Source: Hippopus hippopus (taxonomy: Eukaryota > Mollusca > Bivalvia > Cardiida > Cardiidae). Taken from it: a DNA stretch of 64,000 bases. Below the pieces are notes generated by a model that had not been told where the DNA came from, made no database searches, and saw nothing but the letters and a program-made list of their open reading frames with translations. The stretch spans positions 31,056,266-31,120,265 of the forward strand of contig OX328103.1 in assembly GCA_946811185.2 (NCBI GenBank), written 5' to 3'. A program made the position numbers and the translations under genes. Of the stretch, positions 23,896 through 37,300 are shown piece by piece; positions within the stretch are counted from its first letter, which is position 1, and each line of letters begins with the position of its first letter.

Positions 23896-24156
23896 GGCTT
23901 GCAACACGCGAAAAGGGGCATTCGGACATTTGCGTAAAGTGTTGTCTCGGATCGGCCTGCGTAGTCCGCGCAGGCTAATCCGAGACGGCACTTTACGACT
24001 ACAATTGATTTTGTGCTATATTAGACTTGCACAAAACAGAAAATTACATGAAAACATAAAGTGTCGTTTCGGATTAGCCTGCGCGAAATGCGCAGGCTGA
24101 TCCGAAACGACAGTTTACACAAATGTCTGAATGCCCCTTTTCGCGGGTTGCAGGCC
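23896..24156. mobile_element. P3 MITE copy 2
   Basis: GGCTTGCAACACGCGAAAAG to CTTTTCGCGGGTTGCAGGCC, flanked by ATAT on both sides. Same inner order as the copy at 8290-8544, with few differences. Confidence 0.8.
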
Positions 24157-24174
24157 ATATGTATACATTATGAT

Positions 24175-24400
24175 TTAACTCTTTACCACACTATCCCAAC
24201 TTTTAACGTCCCAAAGAAAAAGACTTTTCAAAAGATACTTGAAAAAGGAGAAAATGCTGGTAACCAGCACTTTTTCCTTTTTCCACAGTGTTTTCTACCC
24301 TATCAAAGACAGAAATCAATTTAAGTGCTACATTCAATTTGTCATCACCAAATGCTTTCAATTAGGTATAGTACAAAATTTTGTCACCATGTAAACAGTT
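24175..24400. mobile_element. P1 MITE copy
   Basis: TTAA at 24175-24178 then CTCTTTACCACACTATCCCA. The palindrome GGAGAAAATGCTGGTAACCA is at about 24246-24290. The right end is worn (CACCATGTAAACAG). Confidence 0.7.
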
Positions 24401-24446
24401 ATATCAATTATTATATTGTTCCCAGAGAAAAAAATAATAATAAAAC

Positions 24447-25540
24447 AAGAGGGCCATGATGGCCCTGAAGTCACTCACCTGAGTCTTTTGACCAAACATG
24501 ACCCATTTTTAATCTCTTTTGAGACATTATGACAAACATTCTACCAAGCTTTCATAATTATTGGACTGAAAATTTGGCATCTAGGTGGTACACACGCTTT
24601 TTTCTAGAATTTCTCTCATTGACCTACTTTTTAGCCAAACACAGCCCATTTTCCCATTGTAGATATTATCAAAACAAAGATTTTGACCACCTTTCATAAG
24701 TATTGGACAGAAAATGTGGTCTCTAGATTTCCAAGATTTCACATGGTGACCTAGTTTTTTACCCATTTTCAATTTCATCATATTGATCATCAAGAAAAAC
24801 ATTCTGACTAATTTTCGTAAGTATTGGACAGAAAATGATGACTCTAGAGCTACACAAGCTATTATAAAAATTTGACCTGGTGACCTAGCTTTTGACCCAC
24901 AGTGACCCATTTTTAAACTCATTCAAGAGATCATTAAGACAAACATTCTGACCAAGTTTCATGAGTATTTGACTGAAAATGTGGCCTCTAGAGGGTACAC
25001 AAGGTTTTTCTAAGATTAGACCCAATGACCTAGTTTATGACCTGACATAACCCTTTTTCAAACTAGAGCAAGAAATCATCAAGACAAACATTCGGACCAA
25101 GTTTCATGAGTATTGGACTGAAAATGTTGCCTCTAGAGCATACACAAAGTTTTTCTTTTTCTAAGTTTTGACCTAGTGACCTAGTATTTGACCTGACATG
25201 ACCCATTTTCAAACTAATCCGAGATATCATCAAGAAAAACATTCTGACGAACTTTCAAGAGTTTTGGACTGAAAATGTGGCCTCTAGAGCCTACACAAGG
25301 TTTTTCTAAGATTTGACCTAGTGACCTAGTTTTTGACCCGACATGACCCATTTTCAAACTCATCCGAGATATCATCAAAACAAACAATTTGACCAAGTTT
25401 CATAAGTTCATAAGTATCGGACAAAAAAATGTGGCCTCTACAGCGTACAAAAGGTAAAAGTTGACGACGCACGACACATGACGGACACAGCACGATCACA
25501 AAAGCTCACCATGAGTACTTTTTGCTCTGCTGAGCTAAAA
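24447..25540. repeat. Tandem array, period about 145 bp, with hairpin end
   Basis: Opens with ACAAGAGGGCCATGATGGCC and CTCACCTGAGTC. It then repeats GACCAAGTTTCATGAGTATT ... TTTTGACCTAGTGACCTAG ... CATGACCCATTTTCAAACTC. Anchors near 24685, 24806, 24950, 25095, 25246 and 25391 give spacings of 121, 144, 145, 151 and 145. It closes with GATCACAAAAGCTCACCATG and a GCTGAGCT hairpin. The minus ORFs at 24581-24922 and 25214-25396 are artefacts of the array. Confidence 0.8.
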
Positions 25541-28175
25541 ACAACAGCATTAACTATTTCTATTACCGGTATTAAAAAAGGCAAGAAATTTAAAAAGGTT
25601 CATTATATCAACCCTACTGTTGAAAAGAAAATCTGCGTTTATAGTTTTAACTGTTGACTCACAGGATGCAAAGCACAACAAAAAGTACTTTTGTATACAG
25701 TTGAAGTTGAGATTAGACTGTCCACAGTGTAGTCTGATCTTTCTCCCAAAGACCGTCTGATATTTCAAACAATATACTGGACTTACCTGTTTGACATATT
25801 TCAAAAGATATACTGGCCTTACCTGTTTGACAAACGATAAAAGTATAAACCTATCCAAATTGAAAGCATTTGCAAACAACAAATTAGAAGTGACTCCAAA
25901 ATGTGTTTTTGAAGGGTAGAAAACATTGTGTGAAAAGTAGAAAATGCTGGTTACCATGTTTTCAAAAGTCTTCTTCTACATAGCCATTAAAACTCTGGAT
26001 TGTTTGGTCAAGGGTTATAAACCTATTAATTTGGCCTTTCTTAGTGACTGAAAATGGTGACCATGGTCTGCAGTTCCAATGCTCCAATTGTCTAACTTCT
26101 CTTAAATAGATGTAGTCCCTGAGCAAGTAGATTCTCAAGCTTCATTTGTCCAAGGGCTGGTGATTCTAGAAATGACAGAGCTAATGAGAACACATTCAGC
26201 AAATTAACAGTTGCGATCCAGCTGTGTGTTTTACAGCTCTATTCTATAGTATATCCTTGCAAGGGTAAACACATGGAAACAAAATTGGAACTAAGTAGGT
26301 ATATCTTTCTCTTTATTGTCACAAAATTGACTTCAATTGATGTATAAAAGCAGATTTCCATCCCAACTAGCAGGACAAGTGAGAAAACTGGGAATTTCTT
26401 CAACCCCTATTAATTTCTTAGATCAAGTTTTCTCTAATGAAACTTTACATACATAATATAAAACAAAAACTTAGATAAAATGAACAACTGGATAACTGGC
26501 AATGAAGACAACGAAGTAGTATGAATACATGATTTCCAAAAAAGCAGTCTTTTGCCTTTCTACACAGTGAAAACAGAACTGTATGCAAAAAAGATATGTC
26601 TAAAAACAAAACAGCTATTAACATAATACTTGTTTCACACATTATGTGCCAAGTACATAAATTAAGTTGCTTTCATGGCTAATGTAGATTCAGATTAGAT
26701 GGCATATTCTATGCTGCCTGATCTTAGATTTAAACTTTCCATAAAAGAGACAGTGATCATCACAAGAGTAAAAGTAACCAGGGTCCATACTCATCAACCG
26801 TTCTTTATTTCTTTAACTCTTTACCACACAATCCCGAGTTTTAACGACCCTAAGGTAGGAGGCTTTTGAAAACATTGTGGGAAAAGGAGAAAATGCTGGT
26901 AACCAGCATTTTCTCCATTTCCCACAACGTTTTCTACCATTTCTCAGACAATTTTTCCCTTTTAGGCTATATTTAATTTGTCGCCTGCAAATGCTTTCAG
27001 TTTGTACAAGTCCACAATTTTGTTGTTAGGTAAAGGGTTAAGTCTAGTTCTAGCTTTAGAAAGTAATGCAACTTCTAATTGGCTAAACCATTTGAATAAG
27101 CCAGTTAAAAGTTGTGTTACTTTCAAATTTAGAAAATTCTTGAGAATAAGACTATGAAGGTTTCCAAGAATGATTGATGTATAAAGACCCCGGTGTAATG
27201 ACATCTGAAATCCTGTACACCAAAGATTCTAAATATTGTTGTAATTCTTAACTCCATGACAAGTCATTTGATTCTGTCTCATCCAACCAGATGGCTAGTC
27301 TTGAAGGTCAGTGTCTCAGCAAAAATGGCCACAAAAACAGCCTATTCAAAAAACAGAGTTTACTGATTGGCAAATTTCTTTGTTTGACTGACAAAATTCT
27401 GTCAAAGCCAATAATATTCAAACAAAGGATTCAAATTCAACATAGAAAATAATAACTGCATCAACACATCTGTATGCCTACTCCTTTTCTTGTTACCCCT
27501 CTCTTTCTTTTAATGACCCAAATAAAAATGGCTTAAGAAAACACCTTGGGACAAGGAGAAAATGCTAGTAACCAGCATTTTCTTCTTGTCCCACCATGTG
27601 TTCTACACCTTCTGACACAAATAATATCATTAAAGTTACATCTAGTTTCTTGACGGCAATTACTTCCAATTTTGACAAGTCTACGATTTTGCCAACTGGT
27701 ACAGTTAAAAAGCACCACTGCTGTAAGGCACATTGCCCATCATAAGTTATATTTACTCACCAATTTTCTACCTGTAAACACAACAATCACTGTTACCTGA
27801 TAAATACTACTTCTTGTGTAATATACACAGCTTTTCAGAAATTTTGGAAAAAGGAGACACTGTTTGTATTTACCTATTCTTTACCAGTAAAAATATTTCA
27901 ACACGTTAAAAGAAAAGTATTTTCATTTCTGTTTCTCTTTTTCTCAGTCACTGAAAAAGATTTTGGCACAATGCTCTGAAGGTCGAAGTTTATCCAAACA
28001 CACACAAGTTTTTTAGACCCTGAGGAAGAAAAATTTTGAAAACATTGTTGAAAAAAGGAAAAAATGCAAGAAATCAGCAATTTCTCCTTTTGCACGTACA
28101 GTATGTAACAGTATTCCCATTCTGTTTTTCTTCAATGTCACTCACCTCATAAGTTTTTGGCACAATGCTTTAAAG
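25541..28175. other. 3' flank of zinc-finger gene A: repeat-rich, no gene
   Basis: Holds P1 copies at about 25820-26016, 26813-27041 (inside a P5 element), 27495-27712 and a degraded one near 28010-28130, plus a P4 half near 25715-25745. I recognise nothing in 26020-26770 or 27195-27480. Confidence 0.6.
26778..27192. mobile_element. P5 foldback MITE split by a P1 insertion
   Basis: The left end CAGGGTCCATACTCATCAAC and the right part (AATTGGCTAAACCATTTG ... GAGAATAAGACTATG) match the intact P5 at 2157-2357. The P1 copy at 26813-27041, with TTAA at both ends, sits inside. P5 therefore inserted first, P1 later. Confidence 0.75.
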
Positions 28176-28176
28176 G

Positions 28177-28390
28177 TTAACCCTTTACCAAACAAACACA
28201 TGTTTTCCAAACCCTGAGGAAGAAAACTTTTGAAACATTGTTGGAAGAAGGAGAAAATACAAGTAATCAGCAATTTTTCTCATTTTTTAACAATGTTTTC
28301 ACTTTCTTCAAATACAACTCATCATATCAGTCTCATTTTTTTGTTGTCTTGCAAATGCATTTAATACGGTGGAGTCTAAACTTTGTCATC
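28177..28390. mobile_element. P1 MITE copy whose right end overlaps the zinc-finger gene A coding sequence
   Basis: TTAA (28177-28180), CCCTTTACCAAACAAACACA and a degraded palindrome near 28245-28300. Then comes the P1 right arm, TTTTGTTGTCTTGCAAATGC ... GAGTCTAAACTTTGTC. Compare GAGTCTAAAATTTTGTC in the copy at 33785-34010. The TAG stop of gene A (complement at 28376-28378) lies within this arm. The final GGTAAAGGGTTAA is missing. Confidence 0.7.
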
Positions 28391-31300
28391 CTCTAAATTG
28401 TCAGACTCATCCTCTAATTCAAGCTTTGCATCACTTGTTCCACACGCATCCGACATAAATGTAGTTTGATCAGCCTTTTGATCACTTTCCACACTATCTA
28501 GCAATGGATCAACATTATCTTCAATATCATTTGAAAGTGTATTACTGTCATTTTCTACAGTATTTTCATTTGAAATACTAAAATTGTTCTCCTTATGCTC
28601 CTTTCCTAGACTGTCAGATCGTATCTCCAATTCAAGCTCAGCATCTCTAGTTCCAAATGAATCCGATACAACTGCAGGTTGATTGGCCTTTTTTTCTCTT
28701 TCAGCAGTATTAAGCAAAGATTCAGCATGATCTTCATCATCATTTGAAAGTGTATAAGTCTCTTCTTCAGAAATGTTTGCAGTTGTAATGTCACAATTGT
28801 TCATCTTATCCTCATCTTCAATATTGTCAGACTCTACCTCCAATTCAAGCTCAGTGTCTGCAGTTCCAAATGACTCCGATAGTATTGTAGATTGATCATT
28901 CCTTTCTTCACTTTCCACACTTTCTAACAACGATTCTGCATTATCTTCAACATCATCATCTGCAAGTGTATTACCGTCATCTTCTGAATAGTTTGAATTT
29001 TCACTTGGCAAAAGTAGTTTACGTAACTGAACTACTGGCACTCCAAATAACTTTTCATAGTTCAACAAAGACACGTCAACATTAGCAACAACACAGCTTA
29101 CTGGATAGATTTCTGAGTAACTTTTACCAACAGAACCAGTTTTATCATCTGGACATGCTTGATCCTCTGACTGAGTGTTACTTTCCGATGTCAAGTCTGA
29201 TAATTCTACAGAAGACTCGGGTACAGATGTTTTAAATGCTATTTCAGCCTCTTTTGTAGGATAGTGACAATCAGCATGCTTCTTCACCCCATCTTTTGTT
29301 GTGAACACATCATTGCAGATATTACACTGAAACTCAGTTTCTGCATCTTTCTCCGATGATCCGCCAGGTTTATCTGCTAATGTACTTTCAACAGCATCTT
29401 CATCGGCTATCTCCATCTTTATACCATCAACAGGATGACTAATTTCTCTTTTTAGTTCTTCATCAACATCTGTATCATTGACTACTGCATGAAATTGTTT
29501 TAAATGTTCTTTGTACTCAATCTCTGATTTGTACAGCTGTTGACATTCCAAACACATTACACATCCTTGTCTCGTTGCGCTGTCATTAGCAACTTCTAAA
29601 TGTCCATGAATTCTTCTGTTATGTATCTTCAAGCCCCTTGAGGTTCTCACCTTCTCACCACACTCTTCACATTTAAAGAATTGTGGGCTTTTTCCTACTG
29701 TATCCGTACCTGCAGCTACCTTTCCATGCAAAGTATGAATGTGTTTTGTATATTTCAGTTCTGTTTTAAATAAAATCCTGCACATAGCACAGAATCTCCT
29801 TTTTGACTTGGCAGCAATTTTGTTGTGAGCATGAAGCATGTGAACATGCAAGTTAAATTCATTTATGAATAACTTGGTACACAGATTGCATTTTATATCA
29901 GCTTTTCTAACAAATGCAGAATCTGTGCCAGGTTTAAACCTTGATTTGGCACCTTTCTGTCCTCCTCTCATTCCTTTCATTTCCTTCATCTTTTTTCTCC
30001 TGTTCTGCACATCCTCCTTTTTACTTAACATCACTGATTTGTTCTTATCAGCTCCTTTTGGTTTCTTCTTGATAGTCTGATGTAACTCTTGATTTCTACC
30101 CGACTTTATTGATGTGTGACTTAGCATGTGCTCCAATAAATGTCTTTTTCTGTCAAATGATATATTACAAATGTTACAGGTCATTTTCTCCTCCTTATTA
30201 GTTGCCCTTTGTTTTATAGGTCTATCATATTTGACAATATCTGACTGATGACTATGACATCTGAGTTTATGTTTTGTTAATAGCTGTCTACTTTCGAAAG
30301 ATTTGTAACAAACTTTACACTTATGTAGCATCAGCCTACTTTTATAACTGTCTGTCACTCTGTCTAAGCTTACCATATTGTTCACTCTAGATTTTTTAGC
30401 ATTTTTCAGACCATTTGTTCTTCTTTCTCCTGTTTTTCTAATTTTGCATCTTCTTGTATTGAGGTCAAGGCCATTTTTAGATCTTTCCTTTGATATTTCA
30501 TAATGAACCTTTTTCTGCTTTTCATTCAAGATGTCTCTATTTAGTTGTCTATGTTTAGAAACATGCTCATGCAGTTCAGACTGTGTCTGGAAGTCAGACT
30601 GACAGATAGCACATTCATACAAGATACCTGTTTTCTCCATGATGTCACCGACTGAATTCTTTTGTGCCCCTAAATCACTTTTATCTTTCCCATTGACACA
30701 ACTCTTGGCATGTTTGTGGTACATATGAATACCCAATTTCTTGAATGATTTGTTACATAATTTACAAAAAGAATTTTTGTTTTTGGTAACATGAACATTA
30801 TCTTCACCTGGATGTTTATTTTGCATATGTTTTGTTAGATAACTTTCAAATGAAAACTGTTTAAAGCAGATCTCACACTGAATCTGATCCAAGGTTTTGT
30901 GAGATTTCTTGATGACTCTTCCGCTTGTGCTTACCTTTGTGGGAGAGAGCTGTGTCTGCTGCTTAGAAAATTTTAAAGGGTGTCTGTTCTTCAGGTGATA
31001 TAGAATACCTATATACGTTCTATACACATTTTTACAATTTGTACATGGATAATTCCCCTGTCTATCTTTCCATATCAAAGCCTTGTGTTTATCTGCCTTT
31101 CTTAACGTTGAAAGGGAACACTTGTATCTGCCCTTAATTTCTTTAACAGTATTCCTTTTTTCTTTGCTAATTTTGGTGGTAGTTTTTCCATCTGCAGATT
31201 CAGTTGTACACATGTTACCTGCTTTTGAAATACCAAGAGGCAAAGTGATTCCTGGATGTTTATGTCTGACATGAGATGCTAGTCCTAAAGATGTTGCATA

Positions 31301-34300
31301 CCTATTACCACATTCCTCACATTTAAATACTAGAGGCTGAATATTGTTTTCTTTCTTTATTTTGTCATCAATATCAGTGTCTTCATCATGTATTAATGTA
31401 TGTTTTAATAACATGGATTCTCTGACAAACCTCTCTCCACGTGTACGACATTTATGTGGTTTGGACTTCACTTCTTTCACAAAAGTTGATGATGCTTCCC
31501 TCAAGTTGAAGTTGTCACCAAGGAATGACACAATGTCATCTTTACTGCTTCTTCCATTAGATTTGCAGGAATCACACTTTCTCTTTCGCTTTACGATACC
31601 TCCGGGTAAATCCAGTTTATCATCCCTGTCAGCTTTTAAAGAAAGAAACGTTTTAGCCTTTGGCTTCCTGCCTCTTTTTGCCTTCACCTTTACTTGCTGT
31701 TCTGGTAACTTATTATTCAAAGGTTTAACACCAACTTTCCTTGAACCTAGTCCTGTATCATGCTGTTCTATATGGATTTCATGAGAAGACTGTTGTTCAA
31801 ATTCTCTCTCACATTGACTCTGTTTGCTTTCACCAGAAACTGTCACTTTGTTTGATGCTGTCAGATCAGTTGTTGCTGTACAATCACCTAGTGCTGTACA
31901 ATCTTCTTTAAGCTCCACATGTGACACTGACTCTTGACCTTGATCTTGCAGATGCTCATTTAAGTCTTTTAGATGAAGAAAGTATAATCCACAGTGATCA
32001 CACATCACTAGGTCTGTGGGTTCTTCAGTCTTTAGATCTGGGCAAACCATTTGCACTTCACTTTTGACCAGATTCAAATGCTTTGTCAAGGGATGTTGTC
32101 TATTTTCAGGCTTACTTACTGTTGCAGAACTACCAAATTTACCATTATTTTGTACAGCAATTCCTGGTGCTTCAATTGCATCAACCTCAATAGCATCCAA
32201 TTCAGACGTCTTGTCACCCTGATTTTGTGTTTGTGAGCCTTTGTCTTGCTCAGAAGTCTTTTTCTTGGTCCAATCCTCCCTTATCAGAAATTCATCTCCT
32301 ACATATGAATATCTTTGCTTAAACTGCTCCCAATGAAATAGTCGCAAATGTTCATTCATCTTCGATTTTGAATAAAATTCTGCAATGCAGAAAGAACATG
32401 CAAACGGTTTCTTTCCAGCATGTGTCTGTTGATGTCCTATCAGTTGAGAAGACTTCTCAAATTTTGCATCACAATCATTGCACTTGTACATTCTAAATGC
32501 CTCTATGAGTAGTGATCCTTCAGCCCTCACACTATGTTCCTGCTTTACATGCTCTTTGAATCTTCCCCTACAACCACATTTAGCTTTGCAGATAGGACAT
32601 ATGAAGGTTTTGAAAGCATGTTCTTCTCTCACATGGTCAAGCAACTCTTCATGTGTTGTACATTCACTGAGGCAAAATGAGCATTCAAAGGGGCCAACAT
32701 GAACCTTAATATGGGCTTGAACCTCAGACTTTAACTTGAATACTCTTCCACAATATGGGCAAGCATAGCCTCTTTTAAGCCCATGCGCAGATGAAATATG
32801 CCGATTAAGCTTATACCCTACATTAAATACCTTACCACAATAACTACAATTTAAGTCACTCACACCCTTGTTGCCTTTAGATATTTTAACTTCTTGTTCT
32901 TTGTGAAGCTCCAAATGGGAAGATAAAATCTCAGATGTTGCAAAATCACTGTGACATTTTGGACATGTATGGGTCATGTCATGCATTTCCTCATGACTTT
33001 GATAAGCCTTCAAAAACTTAAAAGTTCTTGGACATTTTGAACATTGATACAAATTTTCTGCATCTGACACTGAAGTCCTTTTGTCACATTTTACATCATC
33101 TTTGGCATGTTTCAACTCTTTTGTGACTTCTTGTGCCAAATCAGAGCTTCTGTCAATGTCGGCCTGTATAGTGGCCTTAACCTCTGTCCCATCAGCCTGT
33201 GCAATGATAAATTCAATATCTGTTTTACCTTCCAAAGATCCAAGATCAATTCCAAGAGATTCAAAATTGATTGCACTGAAGTTTGTCCCTTGCGTATCTT
33301 TAGTGACAATAGTTCCATCTTCATACAGTTCTAATGTGACATCTGAATTGGGTACCCTGAATTTAAAAATATAAATGAGCCATATTTGGGAAAAAGGGGG
33401 TTTAACCCTTTACCAGACGACAAAATTTTAGACAAGACCAAATTGAAAGCATTTGCAGACAACAAATCCAGAGTAACCCAAAAACTGATATTTGTCCTTG
33501 AGAAGGTAGCAAACATTGTGGAAAAAGAAGAAAATGCTGGTTACCAGCATTTTCTCCTTTTTCCACAATGTTTTCAAAAGGCTTCTCTCCCAGGATCGTT
33601 AAAACTCCATGTGGTAAAGGGTTAATGCATCTCAGTAATGCATTATACTAAGCCAGTCATTACATAATTATGAACCCTTAAAATGCATTTTGTTGTTAAA
33701 TTAACTAAATCAGCAGGTAAAATTGTTCTTTGACATGCAGAAAATTTAAAGATACCTAAAAGTTTAGGCCAATGTCAGCCTACATTAACCCTTACCAAAC
33801 AATCCCTGGTTTTCACGACCCTGAAGAAAGCCTTTTGAAAACATTGTGGGAAAAGGAGAAAATACTGGTAACCAGCATTTTCTCCTTTTCCCACAATGTT
33901 TTCTACCCTTCCGAAAACAAACTTCAGTTTTTGAGTCACGTTAATTTTGTTGTCTGCAAATGTTTTAAATTTGGACGAGTCTAAAATTTTGTCGTTTGGT
34001 TAAGAGTTAAATGCATTAAACTCCCCTTTTCACAGATCACGGCTCAAATGCAATGCTAAAGGTCAAGAGAATATTTTGGGGTTCTCAAAGAGTAATTACA
34101 AAAATACTTCTTTGATTAAGATCTATCAGAATTTTCTAAATGTGAGTGACAATTGTAATGAGTACCCAAAACATACGAGGCCTGTTCGATATGTAATGTG
34201 TATTGTACCACAGCGCGATAACGCTTTGCACGATTTCGTGGATGATGATACGCTTGAATAGCTCTATTCAATACCTTTCCAACAGTATAAACACGAGCCT

Positions 34301-37300
34301 TCAGCTCCACATAGTTTTAAACTTATAGTCATTTCAATAGAGCTAGTCGTTAACCACTGTTGTAAAAATGGTTGGGAAACGGATTAAGAATATTGAAGAA
34401 ATTAGAGCTTATATAAAAGTTCGCACAAAACTCGGTCATTCGGTAATGCAGATTTTTACTGAATTGAGGGAAGTTTATGGGTCTGATAAGGTATCTTATG
34501 AGACAGTTCGTTTTTGGAGAAAGAAATTTCTGACTGGCACAGAGTCCGTCAAAGATGCAGCAAAATCTGGCCAACATGTGACTTTAACAGGCAAGGCAAA
34601 TGTCTCAAAAGTCAGGGAAATAATTGAAAGTGATGGCAGATACACGATTCGTGATATTGCCAACGCTGTTGGCATATCGCTATCGCGGGTGCATTTCATT
34701 TTGAAGCGTATTTTGAAAGTACGAAAGATTTCTGCCAGATGGATACCTCATGTATTGACAGATTACTAAAAACGGGTACGAGTACAAACCGCTAAGCAAT
34801 TGCTCAAAATGTTTCCCAAATTCAATCAAAGACAATTTGCAAACACTGTTACTGGTGACAAAACATGGGTTCACTATTTCGAACCAGTAAGAAAAATTGG
34901 AAACAAAATATGGCTAACTAAACACGGTAGAAGGCCTGTAGTTGCCAAAAGAAGCACAAGCACAAAGAAGGTTCTTTATTGCATATTCTTCTCATGTGAT
35001 GGTATAGCCATACAAATTCCGGTGCCGAAGGGCAAAAGTGTTACAGGTCGGTATTACCGAGATGTTATACTAAAAAAGGTCAAGAAATATTATCTTAAGT
35101 GACGCCCTGTGTCAGGATTTAGGCATGTTTGTCAACTTCATGATAATGCTCCATCACATACATCTGAGCTTGTGAAGCAATGCTTGAAGTCGGAGAAGGT
35201 TTCCGTCTTGCCACACCCACCATACTCTCCAGATCTAGCCCCATGCGACTTTTTCCTTTTTCCAAAACTTAAAAAGTTCTTATCTGGTCGTCGTTACAAG
35301 TCCCGACAAGCCCTTGGCTCAGCCATCAGTCAGTGCCTCAGAGGTCTACCTAAATCAGCGTACCATGACGCATTTCAGAAATGGATTCAGAGATTGAAAT
35401 TATGTATTTCAAACCGCGGAGAATACTTTGAAGGGATGTAATGTTCATTTCACTATTTGAGTCGAATGCTTTTGAGATATCGTACAATACACATTACATA
35501 TCGAACAACCCTCGTAGATTGTACTTTGAAAACATTTTTTTATGAGTCAAGTATCTCCACTTAACCCAACCTCCATATTACGTATGGTAATACATTATTA
35601 GACAACAACTATGCATAATTATCATTTATCTGTCCTTTTGTCAACGGAAGTTTCTAGTCTTCTGAGTGCTAAACAAATCAAAAAGACTTTTTCAGACATA
35701 AAGACCCATACAATGTAATTCAAGGCAGTCTGGTCAGCAAAATACCAATACTAGTAGTGAATACCCAAGATTATGCTGCTTAATATTCATTTGCTGTCAG
35801 TTTAGATGAAGATCAGAGCCAACAGGGTTCAGTCTTATCTTGGTGTAAATTGTTAGATGGTACTTTAGAAGTTCTAATCAAAACAGCCTTGAAATTCCAT
35901 TTAACAATCTCATTACTGACCTGAAACAAATTTGCTAACATCCTTGTAAAATATGTATAACCAGCATGAGTTAAAATTCATTACATGAATACACTTGAGA
36001 ACATTGTAGCAGAGGGAAAACATCTTATTCCTGCTACAAACACTTCTCCTTTTGCAACAGTAATTTGAAAAAAAAAGTTGCTACCAAACAAAGAAAAGGC
36101 ATCCGAGAGGTAAAGGAACTAAACTTGCTGTAATGTCCATTCAAATCAAACACACAAGCAAATGCTGTACTTTGTTTTCATAAGTAGCTTATTATTCAGA
36201 TTTCCTTATGTGGTTTCAATTATTTCATTCTTTTAATCATTTAACAGAGCAAAAAATATCATGGTATTCCGAATTGAAAGCATTAGCAAATGACAAATGG
36301 TGTTATGGCTGAAATAATGGAAACTGTGCAAGTAAGAATTAAAATTTATATGGAAAAAGAAGAAAATGCTGGTTACCAAGATTTTCTACTTTTCCTACAA
36401 AGTTTTCAAAAGCCTTCTTCCTCAATAGGAATGCTTGGTAAGGACTTAAACATTGTGACAATTTATATACATACATGTGAAAATTTCCAGGGCTCAGTAT
36501 CTCAGTGGAACATGTAACATGCCCTGCCTGTAATCTAGGATAGCCAGTTCTGTTTAACTCTTTACCACAGAACAATATTTTAGACAGATCTAAATTGGAA
36601 GCATTTCCAAAGGACATAGTAAATGTGTCACAAGTAATGGGATTTGTCTGTATAAAATAAGAAAACATTGTGGGAAAGAAGAAAATGCGGGTTACCAGCA
36701 TTTTCTCCTTTTCCCAGAATGTTTTCAACAACTTTCTTTCTCAGGGTCCCTAAAACTCAGGATTGCGTGGTAAAGGGTTAACTCTTTACCATAAGCAACA
36801 ATTTTTTGGTAGCCCGCACTGAAAGCATTTGCAGACTAAAATCTAAATGTGCTCAAATATTTGAATTAGCCAAGAGTAGAAAACACTGTGGGAAAAGAAG
36901 AAAATACTAATTACTAGCATTTTCTCCTTTTACCATAATGTTTTCAAAAGCCCTCTTTTTCAAGGTATTCAAAAATCATGATTGTGTGGTAAAGGGTTAA
37001 CTCTTTCACTACTAAAAAAATAACAGCATTTACACAGTGGCTACAAATGCAGTTTCACAAACAAGATCAAGACACAGTTCATAATCTAGAATAATGCAGC
37101 TGACAGTATTGATCACAGATCAAACTCCACATTTTGTGCAGTCTGATCTTCATCCACACTATCCACAAAAGCTTCTGTTGTAATCTAGGGTATGGAAAGA
37201 GTTAAAGTGCTTCTACAACTCTCCCAGAAAGTAAATGACGGTTTTGGCTGTATTCGTTTCTCTGTAAGAGCTAATGTGTTCCGACTATGTGTATTTGGGA

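Noticed and set aside
31344..31784. 146-codon plus-strand ORF
   Set aside because: It lies antisense within the zinc-finger exon of gene A and is a shadow of that frame.
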